Positions 16,804-24,658 of a DNA stretch of 38,915 nt are shown one piece after another (position 1 is the first letter of the stretch; every line of letters begins with the position of its first letter). The DNA is taken from positions 1-38,915 of the forward strand of contig NZ_BCSH01000075.1 of NCBI RefSeq assembly GCF_001570765.1, in the 5' to 3' direction. The position numbers and the translations under genes are program-made. Under the pieces are notes generated by a model. That model did no database searches, was not told the DNA's origin, and saw only the letters and a list, made by a program, of their open reading frames with translations. The DNA comes from Nocardiopsis listeri NBRC 13360 (GTDB lineage Bacteria; Actinomycetota; Actinomycetes; Streptosporangiales; Streptosporangiaceae).

Positions 16804-17766
16804 ATGCGGATTCTCGTACTGGGCGGTACCTCCTTCGTGGGACGGTTCATCGTCACCAACGCCATAGAGCGGGGCCACGACGTCACCCTGTTCAATCGGG
16901 GCCGGACCGGCACCGATCTCTTCCCTGGGGTGAAACGCCTGGTCGGGGACCGCGACGACGGGGAACTGTCCTCCCTGGAGGAGGGTTCCTTCGACGCCGT
17001 GGTGGACGTCAGCGGCATGGTCCCGCGTCACGTGCGCCAGGCCGCCCGGGTTCTCCAGGACCGAGTGGACCGCTACCTGTTCATCTCCACCAACGCCGTG
17101 TACGCCCCCGGAGCCGGCCCCGGCGCCGATGAGACGGCCCCCTTGAAGGAACCGGAGTGGAACACCGAGGTGATCGGCGCGACCACCTACGGGACGCTCA
17201 AGGTCGCCTGCGAACACGAACTCGACACCCACTTCGGTGATCGCGCCACCATCGTGCGCCCCGGCATGCTCGCCGGCCCCCACGACAACGTCGACCAGTT
17301 CACCTACTGGGTACGAAGAGTCGCCCGAGGCGGGAAGGTCGTCCTACCCGGGGACCCGGGCCAACCCGTGCAGATCCTGGACGCGCGCGACCTGGCCCAC
17401 CTGGTGGTGCGCCTGCTCGAACAGGACCTGGGCGGGGTGTACAACGCCATGGGCCCGGCCCAACCCCTCACCCTGTCCGAGATGATCCACACCTGCGCCC
17501 GGGCGGCCCAGGCCGGCATCGACCTGGTGTTGGTACCACCGGAGACCGTCATGGCCCGCTTCCCCCTGGTGCGCTCCGACCGCACCTGGGAACAGTCCTT
17601 CCAACGCGACTTCAGCCGCGCCCGCGAGGTCGGACTGCCCTCCACCCCGTTGGAGACCACCGCCGCCGACGTGTTGGCGTGGGATCGCGAACGAGGCGAA
17701 CCACCCCTGGAGCCGGCCCCCGACCCGCAGGTGGAACGCAACCTGTTGGCCTACATCCAGGGCTAG
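16804..17766 (+). CDS. NAD-dependent epimerase/dehydratase family protein (extended SDR)
   Basis: A 320-residue extended SDR. It starts directly with the nucleotide-binding motif LGGTSFVG (6-13), has the dinucleotide acceptor NRG (31-33) and the active-site pair Tyr129/Lys133 in TYGTLK, preceded by LFISTNAVY. The C-terminal half binds the substrate, often a nucleotide sugar or isoflavone-like compound; the substrate is unknown. The ATG at 16804 has no SD, while TAGAGT (16790-16795) lies 8 nt upstream, which fits leaderless transcription. The gene is preceded by the PLD-like gene on the same strand (57 bp gap) but probably has its own promoter. The protein appears intact. Confidence 0.88.
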   Translation: MRILVLGGTSFVGRFIVTNAIERGHDVTLFNRGRTGTDLFPGVKRLVGDRDDGELSSLEEGSFDAVVDVSGMVPRHVRQAARVLQDRVDRYLFISTNAVYAPGAGPGADETAPLKEPEWNTEVIGATTYGTLKVACEHELDTHFGDRATIVRPGMLAGPHDNVDQFTYWVRRVARGGKVVLPGDPGQPVQILDARDLAHLVVRLLEQDLGGVYNAMGPAQPLTLSEMIHTCARAAQAGIDLVLVPPETVMARFPLVRSDRTWEQSFQRDFSRAREVGLPSTPLETTAADVLAWDRERGEPPLEPAPDPQVERNLLAYIQG

Positions 17767-17814
17767 GGAACCGGACACGTGGAGGCTCGGCGGAGGTGGG
17801 AGGCGGGCCCCGCA

Positions 17815-18108
17815 CTACCCGTCCCGACCCAAACGCCCCCTCACTCGACGCCCCGCGCCGCAAAGACGCCGCCACAGCGCCCGCGCCCCACCCACCGAAG
17901 AGCGATCCTCGGCCCCCTCCTCGGGCACGGCCGGCGCCGTGGCCCCACCGCCCTCACCTTGACCGATCTCGGCCGCCCTGGCGTGCAGACGTTCCCTCAC
18001 CTGCTCCGGGGTGTAGGCACGACGCTGCCGCTCGGCACGCACGATCGCCACCCCACTGGCCGCCACACCCACGAAAGCGGCCACTCCCAACGCTTTCCAC
18101 CACTTCAT
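17815..18108 (-). CDS. Small membrane protein, unknown function
   Basis: A 97-residue protein with one N-terminal helix (KALGVAAFVGVAASGVAIV, residues 5-23), then a charged segment (RAERQRRAYTPEQVRERLHARAAEIGQ) and a Gly/Ala- and Arg-rich tail. The ATG at 18108 has TAGGAG upstream. The start is only 19 bp from the GTG of the divergent papain-fold gene, so the pair is likely co-regulated. The protein could tether or shield a partner at the membrane, but no function can be assigned. It is convergent with the SDR gene. Confidence 0.65.
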   Translation of the reverse strand: MKWWKALGVAAFVGVAASGVAIVRAERQRRAYTPEQVRERLHARAAEIGQGEGGGATAPAVPEEGAEDRSSVGGARALWRRLCGAGRRVRGRLGRDG

Positions 18109-18127
18109 AGCTCCTAGGCTAGGCCCC

Positions 18128-18763
18128 GTGACGAACACGAGCATGTCCCTGGACGAAGCGGTGGAGTCGACCCGCACCGGAGACCTGTGGGTCTTCCGAG
18201 GCACCAGCGTGCCCGACCGGGCCATCCAGATCACCACCAACAGCCCCGTCAACCACGTCGGGATGTCACTGGTCATCGACGACCTGCCCCCGCTGATGTG
18301 GCACGCCGAACTGGGCCGCTCCCTGGTGGACATGTGGACCGGCACCCACCAGCGCGGGGTCCAACTACACGACCTGCGCGACGCCGTCCTGGTGTGGGGC
18401 CGCCGCTACGGCCAACAGGGCTGGCTGCGCCAACTCGACCCGCTCGCCGACCGGGCCATGGAGGACGCCGCCCTGCGCACGGTCGCCCGACTCAACGGCA
18501 CCCCCTTCCCCTCCACCGCCCAACTGGCCGGACGCTGGGCCCTGGGGCGCGTGCCCTTCACCCGCGCCGCGCGCGAGCGACGCCTGGAGACCGCCTACTG
18601 CGCCGAGGTCGTCGCCCTGACCTACGAAGAGATGGGTCTGCTGCCCAAGGGCAAACGCCCCGGCTATTACGACCCCGGCCGGTTCTGGAGCGGCGACTCC
18701 CTGACCCTGCGGGGCGAGTCCACCCTGGGCGGAGAGATCCGGATCCAACTGCCCTATCTCTAA
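18128..18763 (+). CDS. YiiX/permuted NlpC-P60-like papain-fold protein
   Basis: A 211-residue cytoplasmic protein with the layout of the permuted papain fold (YiiX/YebB-like, NlpC/P60 superfamily): the GDLWVFRGT strand (18-26), the catalytic-type His in SPVNHVGMSLV (His43) and the Cys near the C-terminus in ETAYCAEVVALTYEEMG (Cys158). In this permuted group His precedes Cys. Members cleave or modify amide or ester bonds in cell-wall or lipid substrates; the substrate here is unknown. No signal peptide is seen. The start is GTG at 18128, with very little room (19 bp) to the divergent gene. Activity is inferred from the conserved His/Cys pair only. Confidence 0.65.
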   Translation: MTNTSMSLDEAVESTRTGDLWVFRGTSVPDRAIQITTNSPVNHVGMSLVIDDLPPLMWHAELGRSLVDMWTGTHQRGVQLHDLRDAVLVWGRRYGQQGWLRQLDPLADRAMEDAALRTVARLNGTPFPSTAQLAGRWALGRVPFTRAARERRLETAYCAEVVALTYEEMGLLPKGKRPGYYDPGRFWSGDSLTLRGESTLGGEIRIQLPYL

Positions 18764-18822
18764 GCGCCTCCACCGGCGCTTCGGCGTGTTCGGGCACCTG
18801 GGAGTCAAGAACCTTCGGCACC

Positions 18823-18852
18823 TTTGGCGTGATAGCGAAAAAGCTTGCTATC
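18823..18852 (+). promoter_or_regulatory. Candidate promoter with operator for the pterin-like cluster
   Basis: An AT-rich island in the 253-bp gap before the GTP cyclohydrolase gene holds TTTGGC (18823-18828), a 17-bp spacer and TGCTAT (18846-18851). An inverted repeat GATAGC-N10-GCTATC (18831-18836 and 18847-18852) covers spacer and -10, as expected for a repressor site. It could also form an RNA hairpin if transcription starts further up. The regulator is unknown. Confidence 0.45.
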
Positions 18853-19016
18853 CCACCGCCGACACCTCCCCGGGTTTCCAGTGGACAGGGTCTGACGGCG
18901 CCCGAACGATAACCCCCGTGGATCATGGGCCAGGGCCCACACCAGGTTTCGTGGCCACGGCGTTGGGGCAAACGCCCGGGTGTGCCGCCTCCGGCGGTGA
19001 CGGAAGAAGGGGGCCG

Positions 19017-19670
19017 ATGAGCGAGCACGCACTGGACGAGGACGACGTCGCCGAATCCCGACTGGCCCTGCGTCGGGCACACCTGCGGTGTCTGGCCTTC
19101 CGTGATCCCGTCGACCGGAGAGAACACCTGGCCTTGGTCCTGGGCGAGGTCACCGACGGCGAGGACGTCCTCGTGCGCGTGCACTCCGAATGCGTCACCG
19201 GTGACGTCTTCGGCGCGCTGCGCTGCGAATGCGGCGACCAACTCCACGCCGCCCTGGACCGGGTCATCACCGAGGGACGCGGTGTCCTGGTCTACCTGCG
19301 CGGACACGAGGGCCGCGGCATCGGCCTGCTCGACAAGGTCCGCACCATGGGTCTACAGGACAGCCATGGCCTGGACACCGTGGACTCGGCCACCGCGCTG
19401 GGCCTGCCCGTGGACGTACGCGACTACGCCCCCGCCGCCCGTCTCCTGCGCCACCAGGGCGTGCGCTCGATCCGGCTGTTGTCCAACAACCCCGACAAGG
19501 TCCTAGCCCTCCAGGACCACGGCCTCAAGGTCACCGCCCGCCTACCACTGCTGGCCGACGCCCACACCGACAACATCGACTACCTGACCGCCAAACGCGA
19601 CCGGCTCGGCCACGACCTCCCCCACCTGGATCGCTCCCCCGGATTCGGAGCCGACGGCAGCCGTGAGTGA
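19017..19670 (+). CDS. ribA: GTP cyclohydrolase II homologue with Met switch residue (predicted FAPy-forming)
   Basis: A 217-residue GCH II-family zinc enzyme that opens the imidazole ring of GTP. Zinc ligands Cys59, Cys70 and Cys72 (HSECVTGDVFGALRCECG) and active-site Asp133/Arg135 (VDVRDY) are intact. The residue aligned with Escherichia coli RibA Tyr105 (KIRAYALQD) is Met111 here (KVRTMGLQD; codon 19347-19349). In Streptomyces coelicolor SCO6655 the same Tyr-to-Met change makes the enzyme stop at the formylated product FAPy instead of the riboflavin precursor. There is no fused DHBP synthase domain and no rib genes nearby, so a dedicated non-riboflavin role is likely. The ATG at 19017 has SD GAAGAAGGGGG. 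It is the first gene of a tight operon and overlaps the next gene by 8 bp. Confidence 0.95.
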   Translation: MSEHALDEDDVAESRLALRRAHLRCLAFRDPVDRREHLALVLGEVTDGEDVLVRVHSECVTGDVFGALRCECGDQLHAALDRVITEGRGVLVYLRGHEGRGIGLLDKVRTMGLQDSHGLDTVDSATALGLPVDVRDYAPAARLLRHQGVRSIRLLSNNPDKVLALQDHGLKVTARLPLLADAHTDNIDYLTAKRDRLGHDLPHLDRSPGFGADGSRE

Positions 19671-20394
19671 CCGCGCCACCCACCGCCTGAGCGCCCGCCC
19701 GGCCACCGCGCTCACCATCGCCGTGTGCGCCGGAGCGGCCCTGCTGACGCTCCTGACCCTCACCACCGGGTTGGGCGCACGCGGCTGGACGGCCGCCACC
19801 ATGTACACGCTCCTGGCCACGGCGCTACTGGGTGCGGCCCTTCGCCACCACCACCATCGGACCCTGGGACCGGCCGACCTGGTCACCTCGGCCCGCGTCG
19901 TCCTCATCGGCGTCGTCACCGCCCTGGTCGCCGACGGTGACCACACCTGGGCCCTGGTCGCCGTCGCCGTGCCCGCGATGGCGCTGGACGCACTCGACGG
20001 CATCGTCGCACGCGGCACCGGCACCCGCTCCGACTTCGGCGCCCGCTTCGACATGGAGGCCGACGCCTTCCTCATCCTCGTGCTCAGCGTCCAGGTCGCC
20101 CAGGATCTGGGGCCCTGGGTACTGCTGATCGGCGCGGCGCGCTACCTTTTCGGCGCCGCCGCCCTGGTCCTGCCCCGACTACGCGGCCCCCTACCGCCCG
20201 CCACGGCCCGCAAGACCATCGCCGCCGCCCAACCCATCGTGCTCACCGTCGCCGTCTCGGGCATACTTCCCCCACCGGCAACGACCATCGCCGTGGCCGC
20301 GGCACTGACCGCGCTGCTGTGGTCGTTCACACGCGACGTGGCGGGTCTGTGGCGCCCGCGCCCACCCCGGGCCACCGCCACCGAAGGGAGCTGA
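19663..20394 (+). CDS. CDP-alcohol phosphatidyltransferase family protein
   Basis: A 243-residue integral membrane enzyme that transfers a phosphatidyl or other phospho-alcohol group from a CDP-linked donor to an alcohol. The full catalytic motif D-x2-D-G-x2-A-R-x8-G-x3-D-x3-D is present (Asp109, Asp112, Gly113, Ala116-Arg117, Gly126, Asp130, Asp134), so it should be active. About six hydrophobic helices surround it, and a His cluster RHHHHR lies at 61-66. The GTG at 19663 overlaps the GTP cyclohydrolase stop by 8 bp, so the genes are translationally coupled. Its acceptor is unknown; coupling to a GTP-derived pyrimidine pathway suggests that the final product is attached to a lipid. Confidence 0.9.
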   Translation: MSDRATHRLSARPATALTIAVCAGAALLTLLTLTTGLGARGWTAATMYTLLATALLGAALRHHHHRTLGPADLVTSARVVLIGVVTALVADGDHTWALVAVAVPAMALDALDGIVARGTGTRSDFGARFDMEADAFLILVLSVQVAQDLGPWVLLIGAARYLFGAAALVLPRLRGPLPPATARKTIAAAQPIVLTVAVSGILPPPATTIAVAAALTALLWSFTRDVAGLWRPRPPRATATEGS

Positions 20395-20398
20395 GGTA

Positions 20399-21385
20399 AT
20401 GGGACGGACCGCGCGCGCCTTCTGGGTACGCTCACCCGGACAAGGCGAGATCCGACAGGTCGACCTACCCGAACCCGCCCCCGACCAGGTCCTGGTACGC
20501 ACCCTGCACTCCGGCATCAGCCGAGGCACCGAGACCCTCGTCTTCGGCGGCGGGGTCCCACCCAACCAGTACGGCGTCATGCGCGCCCCCTTCCAGGAGG
20601 GCGACTTCCCCGGCCCCCTCAAGTACGGCTACCTCAACGTGGGCGAGGTCGAACAAGGCCCCTCCCACCTGCTCGGACGCACCGTCTTCACCCTCTACCC
20701 CCACCAGACCCACTTCGTGGTCCCCGCCTCGGCCGTCTCCCCCGTACCCGAAGGTGTTCCCGCCCACCGTGCCATCCTGGCCGGCACCGTCGAAACGGCC
20801 GTCAACGCCCTCTGGGACGCCGCACCCCTCATCGGCGACCAGGTCACCATCGTCGGCGCCGGCATGGTGGGCTGCTGCGTGGCCCGTCTGCTCTCCCAGA
20901 TACCGGGAACCCACGTACAACTGGTCGACATCGACCCCGACCGGGCCGAGGTCGCCCAACGCCTGGGGGTCGAGTTCGCCCTACCCGACGACGCCGTGGG
21001 CGATCGCGACCTGGTCTTCCACACCAGCGCCAGTGAATCGGGCCTCATCCGCTGCCTGGAGCTGCTCCACACCGAGGGCGAGGTCGTGGAACTGAGCTGG
21101 TACGGAGACCGGCAGGTCATCCTGCCGCTGGGCGAGGACTTCCACTCCCACCGCCTGGCCGTACGCGCCAGCCAGGTCGGCATGATCTCCCCGGCCCGCA
21201 GGTCCCGCTACGACCACGCCCAACGCCTGGCGTTGGCGCTGAGCCTGCTCACCGACCCGGCCTTCGACTCCCTGCTCAGCGGACACAGCCACTTCGAGGA
21301 ACTGCCCACCCTGCTGCCCGAACTCGCCCAGGGGCACCGGCCCGCACTGTGCCACCGCATCTCCTACGACCCACCCCGGCACTGA
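20399..21385 (+). CDS. MDR-superfamily (zinc-type alcohol dehydrogenase-like) oxidoreductase
   Basis: A 328-residue medium-chain dehydrogenase/reductase. The N-terminal GroES-like domain reads [19 protein letters not shown]; the catalytic-zinc Cys of classical alcohol dehydrogenases is replaced by Ser, so it is probably a zinc-independent reductase or a dehydrogenase with another mechanism. The Rossmann fold begins [17 protein letters not shown] and the acidic VDIDPDRAE indicates NAD(H) preference. The ATG at 20399 follows the phosphatidyltransferase stop by 4 bp. Similar oxidoreductases occur in bacteriochlorophyll and sugar pathways (BchC-like); here its operon position suggests a redox step on the pyrimidine/pterin-derived intermediate or its sugar part. 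Confidence 0.88.
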   Translation: MGRTARAFWVRSPGQGEIRQVDLPEPAPDQVLVRTLHSGISRGTETLVFGGGVPPNQYGVMRAPFQEGDFPGPLKYGYLNVGEVEQGPSHLLGRTVFTLYPHQTHFVVPASAVSPVPEGVPAHRAILAGTVETAVNALWDAAPLIGDQVTIVGAGMVGCCVARLLSQIPGTHVQLVDIDPDRAEVAQRLGVEFALPDDAVGDRDLVFHTSASESGLIRCLELLHTEGEVVELSWYGDRQVILPLGEDFHSHRLAVRASQVGMISPARRSRYDHAQRLALALSLLTDPAFDSLLSGHSHFEELPTLLPELAQGHRPALCHRISYDPPRH

Positions 21386-21405
21386 CCCCGAGCGAGGAGG
21401 ACCGT

Positions 21406-21804
21406 TTGTTCAGCGTCACCGTCCGCGACCACCTCATGGTCGCGCACAGCTTCACCGGCGAGGTTTTCGGCCCCGCCCAGGCCCTGCACGGGGCCACGTT
21501 CGTGGTGGACGCGACCCTGCACCGACCCGAACTGGATCCCGACAACATCGTGGTGGACATCGGCGCCGCCACCCGCGAACTCGGCCGGGTCGTGGGCGAA
21601 CTGAACTACCGCAACCTGGACCAGGCCCCCGAGTTCGCCGGCGTCAACACCTCCACCGAGTACCTGGCCAAGGTGATCGCCGACCGTCTGGCCGAACGCG
21701 TCGACCAAGGAGCGATGGGACCCAACGCGCGGGGCCTGACCTCGATCTCGGTGACCCTGCACGAATCACACGTGGCCTGGGCCCGCTACCAACGCGACCT
21801 TTGA
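21406..21804 (+). CDS. 6-pyruvoyl-tetrahydropterin synthase homologue without zinc site and catalytic triad
   Basis: A 132-residue T-fold (tunnelling fold) protein of the PTPS/QueD family. The TTG at 21406 has a perfect SD (AGGAGG, 5 nt spacing) and is preferred to an earlier start inside the previous gene. Of the zinc ligands His14 and His28 remain, but the HGH motif reads HGA (Ala30). The catalytic Cys four residues before His28 is Ala24, and the LDHxxLN motif that supplies Asp and His reads LNYRNLD. The purine/pterin-anchoring Glu in [11 protein letters not shown] is kept. The S. coelicolor homologue SCO6650 likewise lacks zinc and triad yet keeps a pterin pocket. It therefore probably binds a pterin-like ligand without doing PTPS chemistry. 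It overlaps the next gene by 4 bp. Confidence 0.9.
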   Translation: MFSVTVRDHLMVAHSFTGEVFGPAQALHGATFVVDATLHRPELDPDNIVVDIGAATRELGRVVGELNYRNLDQAPEFAGVNTSTEYLAKVIADRLAERVDQGAMGPNARGLTSISVTLHESHVAWARYQRDL

Positions 21805-22799
21805 CGATCCCGTTCCTGATCCCCGACTCCGCCACGCCCAGCGGCGGCACCCTGTACGACCTGCGTCTGGCCCGCGCCTGGCCCGGGTTGCGCATCGTCG
21901 CCCTACCGGGTGCGTGGCCGTGCCCGGGCCCGGCGGGGACACGTGCGTTGGAGCGGGCCTTGGACCGGGTACCCGACGGCGGTCGGGTACTGCTCGACGG
22001 TTTGGTGGCCTGCGCGCTGCCCGAGGTGATCGTTCCCCACGCGCGCCGACTACGCCCGGTGGTACTGGTCCACCTGCCGCTGGCCCTGGAAGGCGGACTG
22101 GACCCCGACACCGCCCGGGACCTGGACATACGTGAACGCCGGGTGCTGGAATCGTGCGCCGCGGTCGTGGCCACCGGCCGGTGGGCCGCCGATCACCTCG
22201 GCGCGCGCCACGGCCTGCCCGAGGTGGCCGTGGTGCCCCCTGGCGTGGCATCGGCCCCTCTCGCACCTGGCACGTCGCCCGGGACCCCACCCCGATTGCT
22301 CTGCGTGGCCTCGCTGACCCCGCGCAAGGGACACCGGGTGCTCTTCGAGGCACTGCGACACCTCACCGACCTGGACTGGGAATGCGTGTGCGTGGGTCCG
22401 GGCCGGCCCCCGCCCGCCCCCGCGGGCGTGCGCTTCACCGGACCCCTGCACGGCGCGGACCTGGACGCCGCCTACGATCGGGCCGACCTGCTGGTGCTGC
22501 CCTCCCTGGCCGAAACCTACGGAATGGTCGTCACCGAGGCCCTGGCCCGGGGCATACCGGTTCTGGCCAGTGACGTGGGCGGGGTTCCCGAGGCCCTGGG
22601 CGGGACCTCCCGCTCGGGCACGCCCGGCATGTTGGTGCCCGCCGGGAGCGTGGAGGAATGGTCCCGGGCACTACGCCTGTGGCTGGGCGACCCCCGCTCA
22701 CGCCACCGATGGCGGGTCGCGGCGCACGCGCGCCGCGCGACCCTCCGAGGCTGGGACGAATCCGCCCATGCCCTTCGTCACGTCCTGGACCAGGTCTGA
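21801..22799 (+). CDS. GT4 family glycosyltransferase
   Basis: A 332-residue GT-B fold enzyme. The C-terminal Rossmann domain starts at [20 protein letters not shown] (the usual GRL..KG position), followed by [48 protein letters not shown], which contains the E-x7-E donor-binding motif of GT4. The N-terminal acceptor domain is shorter than average. The start is TTG at 21801, overlapping the stop of the PTPS homologue (TTGA), so the two are coupled. It most likely transfers a sugar from a nucleotide-sugar to the product of this cluster; donor and acceptor cannot be read. It ends the uninterrupted operon that begins at 19017. Confidence 0.9.
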   Translation: MTIPFLIPDSATPSGGTLYDLRLARAWPGLRIVALPGAWPCPGPAGTRALERALDRVPDGGRVLLDGLVACALPEVIVPHARRLRPVVLVHLPLALEGGLDPDTARDLDIRERRVLESCAAVVATGRWAADHLGARHGLPEVAVVPPGVASAPLAPGTSPGTPPRLLCVASLTPRKGHRVLFEALRHLTDLDWECVCVGPGRPPPAPAGVRFTGPLHGADLDAAYDRADLLVLPSLAETYGMVVTEALARGIPVLASDVGGVPEALGGTSRSGTPGMLVPAGSVEEWSRALRLWLGDPRSRHRWRVAAHARRATLRGWDESAHALRHVLDQV

Positions 22800-22866
22800 G
22801 GCCACCCCGGGTGTGATCCGCTTCTCGCCCGCGTCTCACGTCGTGCGGACCTCCGCGATGATATCG

Positions 22867-22879
22867 TGCAGTCACTGCA
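22867..22879. promoter_or_regulatory. Candidate operator for the first DHA2 exporter
   Basis: A perfect inverted repeat TGCAGT-C-ACTGCA lies 76 bp before the exporter start, in a markedly AT-rich stretch (22858-22925) unlike the GC-rich surroundings. Such sites before DHA2 exporters are typically bound by TetR- or MarR-family repressors; no such gene is in the window. Confidence 0.4.
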
Positions 22880-22954
22880 AAAATTCTTACTCTGTATTTT
22901 TGCTCCGCAAGCAGGATTTCTCCACCTGCACGTTCAGCTTCCCGAGGTCCGCCC

Positions 22955-24571
22955 TTGAGTACCCCTCAAACCCAGAACACCGCACGCAAGACCGTCAGGC
23001 GCAGCCTCACCGGACTCCTCATCGTGCTCGGCGTGACGATGCTCAGCGGCACGATCGTCTCGGTCGCACTCCCCCAGATCGTCGGCTCCCTCCAAGGAAC
23101 CCAATCCCAGTACACCTGGGTGGTCACCGCGACCCTGCTCGCCTCCACCGCGTCCACACCCGTGTGGGGAAAACTCGCCGACCTCTTCGACAAGAAGCTG
23201 CTCCTGCAGATCTCCATCGTCCTGTTCATCCTGGCCTCACTCCTGTGCGGCCTGGCCCAGAACACCGGCCAGCTCATCGGCTTCCGCGCCATCCAGGGCC
23301 TGGGCATGGGAGCCTCCCAAGTCCTGGTCCAGACCATCATCGGCGCACTCGTCAGCCCCAAGGAACGCGGCCGGCTCAACGGCCTCCTCGGATCGGTCAT
23401 GGCCGTGGCCACCGTCGGCGGACCCCTCATCGGTGGCGCCCTCACCGACATCTCCTGGCTGGGCTGGCGCTGGTGCTTCTTCATCGGCATCCCCTTCATG
23501 GTGGTCGCCCTCCTCGTCCTGGCCCGCACCCTGCACCTGAACGACGTACGCAAGCTCGACACCCGCGTGGACTACGTCGGCGCCACCCTCATCGCCGCGG
23601 GCGTGAGCACCCTGCTGCTGTGGGTCACCTTCGTCGGCGGATCCTTCGCCTGGCTGTCCTGGCAGAGCGCCACCATGGTCACCGGCGGCGTCATCCTCCT
23701 GGCCCTGGCCGTATGGGTCGAGGGCCGAGTCGCCCAACCCGTCATCCCCCTGCACCTGGTCACCCGCCGAGAGACCGTCATCGCCATCCTGGCCAGCGTC
23801 GCCGTGGGCATGGCCATGTTCGGCGGAGCCGTGTTCCTGGGCCAGTACTTCCAGCTCGCCCGCGGTTACTCCCCCACCGCCGCAGGCCTGCTCACCACCC
23901 CCCTGATGCTCGGCACCATGGGCGCCTCCACCATCGCCGGCTGGATGGTCTCCCGCTCCGGCCGCGTCAAGCCCTACGTCCTGACCGGCCTGGCCATCCT
24001 GACCCTCGGCTTCGTCGCCCTGTCCTTCATCGACGCCGACACACCACTGCTCCTGGTCTCCCTGGGCATGCTCGCCGTCGGCATGGGCGTGGGCATGTCC
24101 ATGCAGAACCTCGTCCTGGTCGTCCAGAACTCCGTACCCCTGGGCGAACTCGGCGCCGCCAGCGGAGCGATCACCTTCTTCCGCTCCCTGGGCGGCACCA
24201 TCGGCGTCTCGGTCCTGGGCGCCATCCTCGCCAACAGGGTCGCCGGCAACATCACCGACGGCCTGACCGCCTCCGGCATCGAGCTCCCCGAGGGCGGCGC
24301 CGACGCCGGCACCCTGGACCTGGCCGGCATGCCGCCGTTCCTGCGCACCATCGTCGAGAACGCCTACGGATCTGCCACCGGCGACCTGTTCCTCGTGGCC
24401 ACCGGCATCGCCGTCGTCGGCCTGACCGTGGCGTTCTTCCTGCCCGACGTCCGCCTACGCGACACCATCGACATGCCCGAGGTCACCACCCAGGGCCCCG
24501 AATCCCAGGACCCCGAACTCCAAGCCCCCGACCCCCAGGACAAGGACGGAAACCGCCCACTCCCCACCTGA
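22955..24571 (+). CDS. DHA2 family MFS multidrug exporter (EmrB/QacA-like), 14 TM
   Basis: A 538-residue proton-coupled drug exporter of the DHA2 group. The first helix contains LTGLLIVLGVTMLSGTIVSVALPQI, motif A is WGKLADLFDKK (~71-81), and motif C-type LGSVMAVATVGGPLIGGAL follows in helix five. About 14 helices are visible, then an acidic, Pro- and Gln-rich cytoplasmic tail (ESQDPELQAPDPQDKDG). The start is TTG at 22955 with CGAGGT upstream. It has its own AT-rich promoter region with a palindrome and stands between the glycosyltransferase and the remaining cluster genes. It may export the cluster product, or be an unrelated resistance gene inserted there. Confidence 0.93.
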   Translation: MSTPQTQNTARKTVRRSLTGLLIVLGVTMLSGTIVSVALPQIVGSLQGTQSQYTWVVTATLLASTASTPVWGKLADLFDKKLLLQISIVLFILASLLCGLAQNTGQLIGFRAIQGLGMGASQVLVQTIIGALVSPKERGRLNGLLGSVMAVATVGGPLIGGALTDISWLGWRWCFFIGIPFMVVALLVLARTLHLNDVRKLDTRVDYVGATLIAAGVSTLLLWVTFVGGSFAWLSWQSATMVTGGVILLALAVWVEGRVAQPVIPLHLVTRRETVIAILASVAVGMAMFGGAVFLGQYFQLARGYSPTAAGLLTTPLMLGTMGASTIAGWMVSRSGRVKPYVLTGLAILTLGFVALSFIDADTPLLLVSLGMLAVGMGVGMSMQNLVLVVQNSVPLGELGAASGAITFFRSLGGTIGVSVLGAILANRVAGNITDGLTASGIELPEGGADAGTLDLAGMPPFLRTIVENAYGSATGDLFLVATGIAVVGLTVAFFLPDVRLRDTIDMPEVTTQGPESQDPELQAPDPQDKDGNRPLPT

Positions 24572-24608
24572 TCGGGCTTGCCCACCGGCCCACCCGGGCA
24601 CCAGACTT

Positions 24609-24642
24609 CGGATGCGCGCCCCGCCCCCACAGCGGGCATCCG
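24609..24642 (+). repeat. Hairpin ahead of the DUF574 methyltransferase gene
   Basis: CGGATGC (24609-24615) and GCATCCG (24636-24642) can pair (8 bp with the flanking T-A) around a 20-nt loop. It lies between the exporter stop and the methyltransferase SD, without a T-run. It may be a terminator for the exporter or a 5'-leader structure. Confidence 0.4.
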
Positions 24643-24658
24643 AGTTGAAAGGCCCCCC

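Noticed and set aside
19017..19670. Ordinary riboflavin-pathway GTP cyclohydrolase II
   Set aside because: Switch residue is Met instead of Tyr, no DHBP synthase domain, and no rib genes adjoin it.
22570..24648. 692-codon frame overlapping the first DHA2 exporter
   Set aside because: Low-complexity His/Arg/Pro-rich translation typical of an alternative frame of high-GC DNA; the exporter frame has 14 helices.
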